From Alteromonas sp. BMJM2 (GTDB lineage Bacteria; Pseudomonadota; Gammaproteobacteria; Enterobacterales; Alteromonadaceae): DNA of 64,000 nucleotides. Each line of letters starts with the position of its first letter. The stretch's first letter is position 1. The notes under the pieces were generated by a model. It did no database searches and was not told where the DNA came from. It worked only from the letters and a program-made list of their open reading frames with translations. Shown piece by piece: positions 37,544 through 45,903 of this stretch. The translations under genes were made by a program, and so were the position numbers. The stretch covers positions 124,001 to 188,000 of the forward strand of contig NZ_JAPVOT010000004.1 of the NCBI RefSeq assembly GCF_027257845.1, written 5' to 3'.

Positions 37544-38644
37544 ATGCTGATATTCCGCTATTTACTTAAGGAAACGCTTAAATCTCAGCTAGCGATTTTC
37601 TTTATCTTAATGGCCATTTTTGTCACTTTACGCTTTGTTCGCGTTTTAGGTGACGCTTCTGATGGCGATATCCCAGCCGGGCTCGTTTTAGGCTTTCTAG
37701 CGCTTTATGCCCCCATACTATCATCTCTTGTTCTTCCGATAAGCGCTTATCTTGGAATAATGCTGGCTCACGGTCGTTTATACGTCGATAGTGAAATGAC
37801 CGTCATGCGCGCCTGTGGTATCAGTGAATGGTACATTACCAGAGTGATGCTGTTCTTATCGGTGCTGATCATGATAGTGACTGGTGCAATCACGCTATAC
37901 TTTGCGCCTTTAGCTGCAGAAAACGAATACCAGCTAAGAGAAAAAGCGCGCAATGAAGCAGGCATTTCCGCCCTAATGCCCGGCCGTTTTCAACAAACCG
38001 GGAACGAAAAGGCGGTTATCTTTGCTCACGACGTAGATGAAAACGATAAGCTTCAGCGAGTATTTTTATCGCAAAATCAGAGCGACGATAGCAAAGAGCA
38101 AGTTCGTGTGGTTTACGCGCAAAGCGGCGACGTGGCAACCAATGCCGACGGCACCCGAAACCTTATTCTCAAGCAAGGCGTACAGTACGAAGGCGCTCAA
38201 TCTGGCAAGGCCTATCGAAAAGTAGAATTTGATGAATATCAGATTCAAATTGCAGATAAGCCCGCTGAAGAGCCCCGTAAAAAGGTAAGCGTTTTGCCCA
38301 CGGTAGAGTTATGGAACGACAGCAGTATTGAAGCGCGAGCAGAATTGCAGTGGCGCATTGCTATTCCACTGTCTATCCCGTTTTTAGTACTCATTGCTGT
38401 GCCGTTAAGTGCCGTTGACCCAAGACAAGGTCGCTTTGGAAAAATGTTCCCTGCCATTCTTCTTTATCTAGGCTACTTCTTATTATTGCTGGCTAGCCGC
38501 CGCGTATTAGAAGATGGAAAAATGCCTCCTCAGCTGGGCTTGTGGTGGGTTCATGCTGTCATGTTGGTTATTGGGTTTGTGTTAATTGTGCGCGATAGGA
38601 AAACCGGCACGCAGCTGCGCGCTTGGGTACTGGGGAAAAAGTAA
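37544..38644 (+). CDS. lptF: LPS export permease LptF
   Basis: 366-residue inner-membrane subunit of the LptB2FG transporter that extracts LPS and passes it to LptC. Three N-terminal helices (about 10-30, 48-75, 98-125) are followed by a periplasmic beta-jellyroll-like domain (about 130-260). Three C-terminal helices follow, with IPLSIPFLVLIAVPLSAVDPRQGRFGKMFP-type sequence typical of YjgP/YjgQ proteins. The stop is immediately followed by the lptG ATG. It is divergent from pepA, the standard gammaproteobacterial arrangement. Confidence 0.96.
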   Translation: MLIFRYLLKETLKSQLAIFFILMAIFVTLRFVRVLGDASDGDIPAGLVLGFLALYAPILSSLVLPISAYLGIMLAHGRLYVDSEMTVMRACGISEWYITRVMLFLSVLIMIVTGAITLYFAPLAAENEYQLREKARNEAGISALMPGRFQQTGNEKAVIFAHDVDENDKLQRVFLSQNQSDDSKEQVRVVYAQSGDVATNADGTRNLILKQGVQYEGAQSGKAYRKVEFDEYQIQIADKPAEEPRKKVSVLPTVELWNDSSIEARAELQWRIAIPLSIPFLVLIAVPLSAVDPRQGRFGKMFPAILLYLGYFLLLLASRRVLEDGKMPPQLGLWWVHAVMLVIGFVLIVRDRKTGTQLRAWVLGKK

Positions 38645-39706
38645 ATGTTCAAAATCCTCGATTTATATGTCGCTCGCACATTACTAGGCACGGTAACCGT
38701 AACCTTAAGCGTGCTAATTGGCCTAAGCGCTCTCATTAAATTTGTAGAGCAGCTACGAAAAATTGGCGAGGGCGACTACGATATGCTCGTTGCCTTTCTC
38801 TACGTAATACTAAGCTTACCTCGTGATCTAGAGCAGTTTTTCCCCATGGCTACCCTGCTCGGTGGTTTAATAGGCATGGGTGTACTTGCCAGCAACAGCG
38901 AACTGGTAGTAATGCAGGCTGCGGGATTAAGCCGGTGGAATATCATTAACTCTGCAATGAAATCTACTCTCGTAATGATCCTTGTGGTAATGGCAGTAGG
39001 CGAATGGGTAACACCTATTAGCGAAACAAAAGCCAAACAAATTCGCACAGAAGCTATTTCCGGGGGAAGCTTGTTTTCGTCTGATAAGCTGGTATGGGCG
39101 AAAGATGGAGAGCGTTTTGTCAGCATTGGCCAAGTACTCAGCCAAGACTCATTAAAGGACATTCGCATTTATACGTTCAACCCAGACCTCTCCTTACAAA
39201 GCATCAGCTATGCAAATTCAGGGGCATTTGATGATGACGGGTGGTGGCTAAATAATGTAGATGTCACGTCTTTTACCGAGCAACAAATTACCAGCGAAAG
39301 CTTTGAAAGAAAGCGTTGGAATTCAACACTTACACCAGACAAATTGGGCATTGTTGCTGTAAAACCAGAGGCGTTATCGATTACCGGGCTTGTTGATTAC
39401 GTCAATTACTTAGAAAGTAACGACCAAGACCCTGCTCGCTACGAACTGGCCCTATGGCGCAAAATACTCCAACCGGTGTCTGTTGGTGTTATGTTGCTCA
39501 TGGCGCTGTCTTTTATCTTTGGTCCGCTAAGAAGCGTAACCATGGGTGCTCGGGTTATTATGGGTGTGCTGACAGGCTTTGGATTCTTTATTTTAAATGA
39601 AGTGTTCGGCCCGGTGAGTTTAGTTTATCAGTTGCCGCCCTTCTTAGGCGCTATTTTACCGAGTCTACTGTTCGCTGCCGTGGCTGGAATTATGCTCAGG
39701 CGCTAA
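38645..39706 (+). CDS. lptG: LPS export permease LptG
   Basis: 353-residue partner of LptF with the same architecture: N-terminal helices (about 12-32, 60-85, 100-120), periplasmic domain (about 125-270), and C-terminal helices with RKILQPVSVGVMLLMALSF and GPLRSVTMGARVIMGV. It directly abuts lptF with no spacer, so it is translationally coupled. A terminator follows at 39881. Confidence 0.96.
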   Translation: MFKILDLYVARTLLGTVTVTLSVLIGLSALIKFVEQLRKIGEGDYDMLVAFLYVILSLPRDLEQFFPMATLLGGLIGMGVLASNSELVVMQAAGLSRWNIINSAMKSTLVMILVVMAVGEWVTPISETKAKQIRTEAISGGSLFSSDKLVWAKDGERFVSIGQVLSQDSLKDIRIYTFNPDLSLQSISYANSGAFDDDGWWLNNVDVTSFTEQQITSESFERKRWNSTLTPDKLGIVAVKPEALSITGLVDYVNYLESNDQDPARYELALWRKILQPVSVGVMLLMALSFIFGPLRSVTMGARVIMGVLTGFGFFILNEVFGPVSLVYQLPPFLGAILPSLLFAAVAGIMLRR

Positions 39707-39769
39707 AACGTTTTGGCTTGAGCTGGTATGCACTAATCAGTTTTGAGCTAAGTTTGGCACCCTTCTTTA

Positions 39770-39858
39770 TAACAAGACGGTTTTGGACCAGCTTGTTGTA
39801 AAACAGTCCGTTTGGGACCTGTTTACTATAAAACAGTCCTTAGAGGCCAGGTCGTTTT
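39770..39858. repeat. Three degenerate 30-bp direct repeats downstream of lptG
   Basis: Units starting near 39770, 39799 and 39829 share a core like TAAAACAGTCC...GGACC (first unit TAACAAGACGG). They lie in the lptG 3' untranslated region before its terminator. Confidence 0.6.
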
Positions 39859-39880
39859 GAGCCGATTTTTTTCTAAACCA

Positions 39881-39903
39881 GGGCAGTGTTACTGCCCTTT
39901 TTT
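39881..39903 (+). terminator. lptFG terminator
   Basis: Seven-bp stem GGGCAGT / ACTGCCC with a 3-base loop, followed by six or more T residues. A clear intrinsic terminator. Confidence 0.9.
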
Positions 39904-39932
39904 ATTTTCAGCTTTTTGTTTATTTAAATGTT

Positions 39933-40520
39933 CTACCAGCTTTTATGATCGTTAGCTTCTTTAGACAGCTTTAACACCTCTGTTTTTGCTAGCCTATCTT
40001 GAAGTGACTGCTTTTCTTTCACATCAAATAGAACCAATAACGTACCTAGCCCGAAAAGCGAACCGACCAAACGCGTTATCAGTCGAGTCATTGTTACCGG
40101 CTCTTCTACCGTGCTGAATATGCGTAGACGCCATGCTCGCATACCCAAAGTTTGACCACCTCGTTTCCAAAACCACAAGAAAAAACCCGCTACCCAAAGC
40201 CCTACCCAGCTTTGAATTAATAGCTTATACCCCGTGGAAGCTTGAATGAGGTCTGCTGGCTCAGCAAAGCCCTGCATATCGAGCCCGCCATTTTTAAGCA
40301 TGACAATGAGCGTCACTATCATCACCATTGCTGCACACATACCTACCGCAACCGCGACGAGTACGTCATATACCATGGCAGCAAGGCGTCTAAAAAAACC
40401 AGCCCTCTCACCAAAATCATTGGCAGACTGGGCCGTATTCGGCTCAGCGTTAGCACTTTTTTCACTTTTCTCACTTTTATTGCGAACTCGTTGTTGAGGT
40501 CTCGTTTTGTTTTTGGCCAC
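39933..40520 (-). CDS. RDD family membrane protein
   Basis: 195 residues. A basic, polar N-terminal tail (about 1-38) precedes a RDD-like domain with RLAAMVYDVLVAVAVGM (about 45-61), the second helix (about 62-75), and a third (about 105-120). The conserved GGQTLGMRAWRLRIF motif (about 123-137) is clear. RDD proteins are small inner-membrane proteins of mostly unknown role, some linked to Na+/H+ exchange. The gene is alone on the minus strand between lptG and the ECF cluster. Confidence 0.88.
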   Translation of the reverse strand: MAKNKTRPQQRVRNKSEKSEKSANAEPNTAQSANDFGERAGFFRRLAAMVYDVLVAVAVGMCAAMVMIVTLIVMLKNGGLDMQGFAEPADLIQASTGYKLLIQSWVGLWVAGFFLWFWKRGGQTLGMRAWRLRIFSTVEEPVTMTRLITRLVGSLFGLGTLLVLFDVKEKQSLQDRLAKTEVLKLSKEANDHKSW

Positions 40521-40952
40521 GGTGTTCTCTTTTCACTACTTAGGTGCTGACATTATCACGGTGTAGTGTGACACAAGCTTGAGTTTGCATAAACACGCAC
40601 ACCGCTCAATTACGTGCTTTTCATATTTATTGGGCTTTAAAGCTACGCGATTTATTAAAAAAAGGGTTAACCCTAAAAGCACTTCGAGCGTTCTAAATAC
40701 ACAATGAATAAGAAGCGAATAGAAGAGACCGGCACGACACACAAAATGTGTACTGGCAATTATCAGGAAGCAATGACAATTGCACAAAGCATGCTATTGT
40801 CATTCTTAACTGGTTTTTGCATCTTTTTGTGCATCTAGATGCGCGCGACGATCGTTATATATTAAAAACATGTAAGTCTTATTATGGCTAACAACAATAA
40901 ATAAACGTACGGCAACGGGCCTAGCCCACATAGCTGTACTCAAGGAGCCAAA
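40521..40952. other. Divergent promoter region, RDD gene / ECF sigma gene
   Basis: 432 bases without a supported gene. It contains the palindrome AGGGTTAACCCT near 40669 and the direct repeat GCATCT-N6-GCATCT at 40819-40836, which recurs before the DUF4331 gene. An 83-codon minus-strand frame here is Cys/Leu-rich without a ribosome site and was not accepted. Confidence 0.5.
40819..40836 (+). promoter_or_regulatory. GCATCT-N6-GCATCT motif before the ECF sigma gene
   Basis: Direct repeat GCATCT, six bases, GCATCT, preceded by TTTTT, 116 bases before the ECF gene. CGTT follows the second copy after 16 bases. The same repeat occurs before the DUF4331 gene, where CGTT follows the first copy after 16 bases. 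This suggests an autoregulated ECF promoter or a common operator; inference. Confidence 0.5.
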
Positions 40953-41486
40953 ATGGAACACGAAATTCTGTTTCCGCTGTTATGTAAAACTGCTGAAGGT
41001 AATAAAACCGCCTTTGCCGAGCTTTATAAAACAACCAGTTCACAACTATACGCAGTAGCACTTAAAATGCTTAAGCGGCCAGAACTTGCGGATGAAGCAA
41101 CGCAAGATGCCTACATAAAAATTTGGCACAATGCAGGAAGCTATCAACGAACTAAAGGTACGGTATTAACGTGGATGGTGAGTATTGTGCGCTATCGAGC
41201 ACTCGATTTGATGCGCTACCACAATGTACGCAATGAAGTTGAGCTAACTGAAGATGCTACCGCTATTCCAGACACTCCACAGGCTTTTAAGTTAGGCGGC
41301 GAGCAGGAGAAACTCGTCGCTTGCCTAGATGAACTCGACGGACCACAACGACAAGCTATCCACCTTGCTTACATTAATGGCTTATCTCACCAGGAGGTGG
41401 TGAATTATTTATCGTCGCCGCTAGGCACAATAAAAAGCTGGATTCGAAGAGGATTACAAAGCCTTCAAAGGTGCTTATCACTATGA
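40953..41486 (+). CDS. ECF-type RNA polymerase sigma factor
   Basis: 177-residue two-domain sigma factor. Region 2 (about 22-92) includes ADEATQDAYIKIWHNAGSY and TVLTWMVSIVRYRALDLMR, the core-binding and -10 recognition helices. Region 4 (about 118-172) has the helix-turn-helix LSHQEVVNYLSSPLGTIKSWIRRGLQSL. The adjacent gene encodes an RskA-like membrane anti-sigma factor whose ATG overlaps this stop (ATGA). It has a good ribosome site (AAGGAG). It probably controls its own operon and the DUF4331 operon through the shared GCATCT repeat. The activating signal is unknown. Confidence 0.95.
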   Translation: MEHEILFPLLCKTAEGNKTAFAELYKTTSSQLYAVALKMLKRPELADEATQDAYIKIWHNAGSYQRTKGTVLTWMVSIVRYRALDLMRYHNVRNEVELTEDATAIPDTPQAFKLGGEQEKLVACLDELDGPQRQAIHLAYINGLSHQEVVNYLSSPLGTIKSWIRRGLQSLQRCLSL

Positions 41487-42184
41487 ATTATTTAAAAGAA
41501 GAAACGCTTAACGCGCTTGCAGCGGAATATGTGGTAGGGACACTACGAGGAAAGGCCCGCGTTCGTTATCAAAAATTGATGATGCAGTATCAAGCGGTGA
41601 GCGACGCCACTGCGCAATGGGAACAATATTTAGCGGGTTTCAACGATGTGGTTACCCCCGTTCAACCGCCAGAACGGGTATGGGATGTGATTCAACAGCG
41701 CTTGGGGCATTCCGATTCTAAAGACACATCAGCGCAAATTGTTGATTTTGAGCGTGCAAAACGCAATCGCTGGAGAGGCTTGTCTGCACTATCTACCGCT
41801 GCTGCATTAGTACTTGCTGTGTTGCTTGTCGTTATGCAACCTTCTCCTGTTGAAGAAGTGTCGCATATTGCTGTAGTGAATAACGCGGATAACACCCCAT
41901 TGTGGGTGATTGAAGTGTCACCAAGCACGTTGGACGTGAAAGTGACCAATGCCTTCACTGCACTTGCTAATAAAGATTACGAACTATGGATGGTTCCTGC
42001 AAATGGTGAAGCGCCGATATCACTTGGACTTATGCCTGAACTGGGCGGTGATAGCAGAAACACGCCGGACATTTTACTTGATAGCAGCATAGCGGCCCTC
42101 GCGATTAGTTTAGAAGAGCCAGGCGGCTCTAAAACGGGTTCGCCAACCGAAGTACTTTATATCGCGCCAATCTTGTCGGTATAA
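41483..42184 (+). CDS. RskA-like transmembrane anti-sigma factor
   Basis: 233 residues. The N-terminal cytoplasmic domain (about 1-95) includes NALAAEYVVGTLRGKARVRYQ, typical of the anti-sigma region of this family. One transmembrane helix (about 100-118) follows. The extracytoplasmic domain (about 125-233) resembles the RskA C-terminal domain, with YELWMVPANGEAPISLG and a C-terminal strand ending VLYIAPILSV. It is translated from an ATG overlapping the sigma stop; a GTG 12 bases upstream is less likely. Release of the sigma factor probably involves proteolysis, as known for the family. A strong terminator follows. Confidence 0.93.
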   Translation: MNYLKEETLNALAAEYVVGTLRGKARVRYQKLMMQYQAVSDATAQWEQYLAGFNDVVTPVQPPERVWDVIQQRLGHSDSKDTSAQIVDFERAKRNRWRGLSALSTAAALVLAVLLVVMQPSPVEEVSHIAVVNNADNTPLWVIEVSPSTLDVKVTNAFTALANKDYELWMVPANGEAPISLGLMPELGGDSRNTPDILLDSSIAALAISLEEPGGSKTGSPTEVLYIAPILSV

Positions 42185-42204
42185 AATATTTTTCAACTGC
42201 TCTA

Positions 42205-42240
42205 AAGGCCGCATTTTTACTGGTAAAAATGCGGCCTTCT
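42205..42240 (+). terminator. Terminator after the sigma / anti-sigma operon
   Basis: Perfect 15-bp stem AAGGCCGCATTTTTA / TAAAAATGCGGCCTT with a 4-base loop, then CTTCTTTTT. It separates the regulator pair from the DUF4331 gene, which has its own promoter region. Confidence 0.88.
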
Positions 42241-42292
42241 TCTTTTTGCTTACCTTTTTTAAGCATTTATTTTAATTCTTTTTGTTTTTTTT

Positions 42293-42310
42293 GCATCTAA
42301 TAGCGCATCT
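42293..42310 (+). promoter_or_regulatory. GCATCT-N6-GCATCT motif before the DUF4331 gene
   Basis: Same direct repeat and spacing as at 40819, again preceded by a T-run. It lies 43 bases before the start codon, so a promoter here would give a short leader. It is the best evidence that the ECF factor controls this operon. Confidence 0.55.
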
Positions 42311-42353
42311 CACTCGTTTGGCTTTGTGAACTCATCAAACAGAGAGATACACA

Positions 42354-43946
42354 ATGACAATCTTAAAACGCAAAACACTATCGGTTGCAATAGCTCTCAC
42401 TTGCGCTGCCGTTACTGCTGGTGCCTTCGCATCAAGTCACAGAGAAGCGCCAAACATTACACGCGCACCTGCTTTAGACAGCACAGATTTTTACGCTTTT
42501 AACAGTTATGAAGAAGGCCGCGACGGCTACGTAACCTTTATCGCCAACTATATTCCACTGCAAGATGCTTACGGTGGTCCAAATTATTTTGCTATGGATC
42601 CAAACGCGCACTATGCCATTCACATCGATAGCGATGGTGATGCCGTTGAAGACGTAAGCTTTGTATTTAATTTCACTAACATGCTTGCTGCCGATAACGA
42701 AGGCATTGCCCTTCCGATTGGTCCAGAAGGCAACCAAAAAATGGTGAAAGTACCGCTTAAAAATATCGGTGGTATTAGCGCCGATGATTCAAGCGCGGCG
42801 AACTTCTCTGAAATGTACTCGCTAACGATGGTTTCTGGCGACATGCAGAGCGGCGAGCGCACTACATTAACGCCTTCTATGGGTGATATGTTTAAGAAGC
42901 CGCTTGATTATATTGGTAACAAAACCTTCACCAGTGAAGCTGAATATGCTCGTTATGCAGAAAGCTTTATCTACTCGTTTGCTATTCCTGGCTGTGATGA
43001 CATGGCTCGCGTATTCGTAGGTCAGCGTAAAGACCCCTTTGTAGTTAACCTTGGTAAAACATTCGACTTGGTAAATTATGTACCTGTTGAAGGTGATAGT
43101 GCGCCGGGTGCTGGCGATGGAGAAGGTTTTCCAGGTGGTATTACACAAAGCGAAAACAACGATGACTTACTAGATAAAAACGTAACGTCACTGTCTGTTG
43201 AAGTACCTGCAACGTGCGTAACCGGTGATGGCAACGGCGTAATAGGCAGCTGGACTACAGCAAGCTTGCCACAAGCAACCATCCTAAACCCAGATGCAAC
43301 GTTCGCAAAACCATCAGTAAGTGGTGGTGCTATGACACAGGTATCTCGTTTAGGCAGTCCGCTAGTGAATGAATTAGTTATCGGTATTGGTGACAAAGAT
43401 ACGTTCTCAAGTGCGCACCCAAGTGACGACGGTCAGTTCGCTGATTACGTTACTCACCCGTCGCTACCAGAACTACTCAACATCTTGTTTAAAGACGCGG
43501 TTAACACCACGCTAGGTACGGATATTGAAACATTAGCGCCAACAAACTTCCCAAGAACCGACTTGGTAACAGCGTTCCTTACTGGCTTCCCTGGTGTTAA
43601 CCAGCAAGCAACGGTGACGCCGTCTGAAATGCTTCGTTTAAACACGGGTATTCCAGCCACACCAGCAGAGTCACAATCGGCATTTGGTGTAGCAGGCGAT
43701 GATTTAGCTGGCTTCCCGAACGGTCGTCGTCCAGGTGATGATGTTGTGGATATTGCGCTTCGCGTAGTGATGGGTCGTCTGTGTTACCCAATTCCAGTAG
43801 CAGGTGAAGATACAGACCTTGGTTTGTGTGCACCTGAAGATGCAAGCGTAGGTACAGTGCCATTTACTGACGGTGCACCTGTGGATGCAAGCATGATTGA
43901 TTCATCATTCCCATACCTAAGAACGCCTATTGCTGGCTCTGAGTAA
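42354..43946 (+). CDS. Exported DUF4331 family protein
   Basis: 530 residues with a Sec signal peptide (about 1-26, ending AGAFA) and the family hallmark SSHREAPNITRAPALDSTDFYAF directly after cleavage (cited in two parts: SSHREAP at the mature N-terminus, DSTDFYAF about ten residues later). The family function is unknown; members are large secreted beta-rich proteins often found with ECF sigma factors. Acidic Asp-rich stretches (HIDSDGDAVEDV, GDGEGFPGG) suggest calcium binding. It is the first gene of a run with a lipoprotein, TPR protein and HupE/UreJ protein, and is preceded by the motif shared with the ECF promoter. Confidence 0.92.
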   Translation: MTILKRKTLSVAIALTCAAVTAGAFASSHREAPNITRAPALDSTDFYAFNSYEEGRDGYVTFIANYIPLQDAYGGPNYFAMDPNAHYAIHIDSDGDAVEDVSFVFNFTNMLAADNEGIALPIGPEGNQKMVKVPLKNIGGISADDSSAANFSEMYSLTMVSGDMQSGERTTLTPSMGDMFKKPLDYIGNKTFTSEAEYARYAESFIYSFAIPGCDDMARVFVGQRKDPFVVNLGKTFDLVNYVPVEGDSAPGAGDGEGFPGGITQSENNDDLLDKNVTSLSVEVPATCVTGDGNGVIGSWTTASLPQATILNPDATFAKPSVSGGAMTQVSRLGSPLVNELVIGIGDKDTFSSAHPSDDGQFADYVTHPSLPELLNILFKDAVNTTLGTDIETLAPTNFPRTDLVTAFLTGFPGVNQQATVTPSEMLRLNTGIPATPAESQSAFGVAGDDLAGFPNGRRPGDDVVDIALRVVMGRLCYPIPVAGEDTDLGLCAPEDASVGTVPFTDGAPVDASMIDSSFPYLRTPIAGSE

Positions 43947-43957
43947 GGAGCACAACT

Positions 43958-44485
43958 ATGAATAAACCTATTGAGAAAAAATCAAATAGAAACATTCATC
44001 GAATTTGGATCGCTACATCGTTGGCACTAGCTCTATCGGGTTGTTTTGATAGTGATGATGACAACAAAGCGCCTGAAATCAATGAAGCACCTGTTGCAGT
44101 AGATGACATGCTGACAACGCAGGCAGACATTGCATTTGAAGGGACGCTTGGCGCGTCTGACCCTGAAAACGATCCACTTTCGTTTGCATTAGAAGAAGAT
44201 GGTTCGTTAGGTTCAGCCGCTGTAAACGCAGACGGTAGTTTCACCTACACGCCTAACGCTCAGGTAACAGGCTCAGACAGCTTTACCTTTAGTGTTAGCG
44301 ATAGCTTTAATCAGAAGGTGACTGGAACCGTCACAGTGACAATTGAAGCTCAGCAACTATCAGTAACAAGCTATACCAGAGCGGCGTTTAATCAAGCCCC
44401 AACTGATGAGCCTCTTCCAGTCAATGGACGGGAGTTTACTCAGGATGCTGATGATGCAGCGTTTGACGATCTATTAATCGATTAA
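43958..44485 (+). CDS. Lipoprotein with one cadherin/VCBS-like repeat
   Basis: 175 residues. A lipobox LALSGC (Cys about residue 28) follows a hydrophobic stretch, and the next residues are Asp-rich (FDSDDDN). One Ig-like repeat (about 43-132) has VAVDDML, GASDPENDPLSF, ADGSFTYTPNAQ and GSDSFTFSVSDS, typical of cadherin-like/VCBS modules that bind calcium. The C-terminal 40 residues are acidic and end shortly after. It begins 11 bases after the DUF4331 stop. Members of this repeat type are usually much longer multi-repeat adhesins, so this is a minimal or reduced version. Confidence 0.88.
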   Translation: MNKPIEKKSNRNIHRIWIATSLALALSGCFDSDDDNKAPEINEAPVAVDDMLTTQADIAFEGTLGASDPENDPLSFALEEDGSLGSAAVNADGSFTYTPNAQVTGSDSFTFSVSDSFNQKVTGTVTVTIEAQQLSVTSYTRAAFNQAPTDEPLPVNGREFTQDADDAAFDDLLID

Positions 44486-44557
44486 ACTGTCTTTTGTCAA
44501 TTAGACTGTCTTTTGTCAATTAAACTGTCTTTTGTCAATTAGACTGTCTTTTATCGA
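44482..44557. repeat. Four tandem 19-bp repeats starting at a stop codon
   Basis: Units at 44482, 44501, 44520 and 44539: TTAAACTGTCTTTTGTCAA alternating with TTAGACTGTCTTTTGTCAA; the last ends TTTTATCGA. The lipoprotein stop codon (44483-44485) is inside the first unit. The array lies in the spacer before the TPR gene. Confidence 0.95.
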
Positions 44558-44634
44558 TGAAATTAAACAACAATCTTTTTGACAGCACGTAATAAAAGCC
44601 TGATTAATAAATCGTTGTAAAAGAGCATAACCGC

Positions 44635-44658
44635 AAGGCCAAGGATGGCCTTTTTTTT
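44635..44658 (+). terminator. Possible terminator between lipoprotein and TPR genes
   Basis: Six-bp stem AAGGCC / GGCCTT with a 6-base centre and eight T residues, 11 bases before the next ATG. It may attenuate rather than fully stop transcription into the TPR gene. Confidence 0.6.
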
Positions 44659-44669
44659 AGGGAATTTTC

Positions 44670-45821
44670 ATGTTCAAACCTCTACCTTCATGTGTCACTT
44701 TCTGTTCTTTTTTAATTACTGCAAGCGCTTCATTACTGCTTTCAATGCCAACAATAGTTAATGCAGAACCTGAAAGTAACAACGCTACACAAGAAGTATC
44801 TAAAGACACCATCATTGCCACTTGGCAACCTACTGCCACAACACTTTCTACTATTTCTGATGCAGAGAAACTTTTGACCGCAAGTCGTTTCTTATTAGCA
44901 TCGGGAAATGAGCGCCAGCAAGTTACCCAGTTTGTTAATAGACTTCGTTCATCAAAGGCAGAATTTAACTACGAGCAGCGACAGCGCCTGGTAATTCTCG
45001 AAGCCAGGTTGATGCAAGGCGTACATAAATTCGATGACGCTCTTCAACATCTTAATGCCATTGATACCACGCACTCTGGAGCTGCGCAGTTACTACTGGC
45101 AGATATCAACATTCAGCGAGGTCAAGGCGACAAGGCGAAACTACACTGCGAACAGCTAATGGGCAAAACCAGCTTTCTTCTTGCTTTTGGCTGTGTGTTA
45201 AATGCCGATTTCTCCATAGCGCCTTCAGAAGATGTATATAACAAGCTGCAAAAGTTTGAGCGTTACACATCACTTACGAATGCTGAATCGGTTAATGACG
45301 CTGAATATCTATGGTATAGAGAAACACTAGCAAGCATGGCGCTAGCACTTGAAAAGCCAAATCTTGCCGTTCAGCAGCTATCAGAATTTACTTTATCAAC
45401 GCTGCCAGTAAGTGCTTTGATAACATGGGCCGATGCCCATTATGCTTTGGGGCAATATGGCACTATAACGACAGTGCTTGGCCAAGAAGTCAGTGATATA
45501 TCCCGCTTAGACGATGCACTGTTGTTAAGATGGGTGAAAGCACAAAAGGCCCTAAACTTAGATAACACAAAAGAGATGCGCCTTTTAGGTAAGCGCATGC
45601 AAATAAGAGCATGGCGAGAGGACACATCACACGCTGCCCAAGTAGCAAGCTATTACCTAGATGTAGATTATCAGCCACAGCTAGCGATAAAGTTTGCTCG
45701 CCTAAACTGGGAATATGCCCAAACCAAACACGATGAACATTTATTGAAACGAGCGGAACATGCCCTGAGCGCGAAGGGCGCAGAAGCTGCTCAAGCAACA
45801 CATGTCTCTCACGCTTCTTAG
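44670..45821 (+). CDS. Exported TPR-like repeat protein
   Basis: 383 residues with a signal peptide (about 1-32, cleavage near VNA). The remainder is all-helical with TPR-like pairs, for example RLVILEARLMQGVHKFDDALQHL (split: RLVILEARLM and HKFDDALQHLNAI), AAQLLLADINIQRGQGDKA and AVQQLSEFTLSTLPVSALI. It is likely a periplasmic scaffold. It lies directly before the HupE/UreJ gene and after the DUF4331/lipoprotein pair, and belongs to the same functional group. The specific role is unknown. Confidence 0.85.
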   Translation: MFKPLPSCVTFCSFLITASASLLLSMPTIVNAEPESNNATQEVSKDTIIATWQPTATTLSTISDAEKLLTASRFLLASGNERQQVTQFVNRLRSSKAEFNYEQRQRLVILEARLMQGVHKFDDALQHLNAIDTTHSGAAQLLLADINIQRGQGDKAKLHCEQLMGKTSFLLAFGCVLNADFSIAPSEDVYNKLQKFERYTSLTNAESVNDAEYLWYRETLASMALALEKPNLAVQQLSEFTLSTLPVSALITWADAHYALGQYGTITTVLGQEVSDISRLDDALLLRWVKAQKALNLDNTKEMRLLGKRMQIRAWREDTSHAAQVASYYLDVDYQPQLAIKFARLNWEYAQTKHDEHLLKRAEHALSAKGAEAAQATHVSHAS

Positions 45822-45903
45822 AGCTTTCAGGTCTCTCAGACATCTCAAATCACTGAGAGCTAGGGCGTTTTTACAGTTAAGCTAACGGAGTTAGAGCTAG
45901 GTT

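Noticed and set aside
40536-40787. 83-codon minus-strand frame upstream of the ECF gene
   Set aside because: No ribosome site or family signal; the region is better read as promoter DNA.
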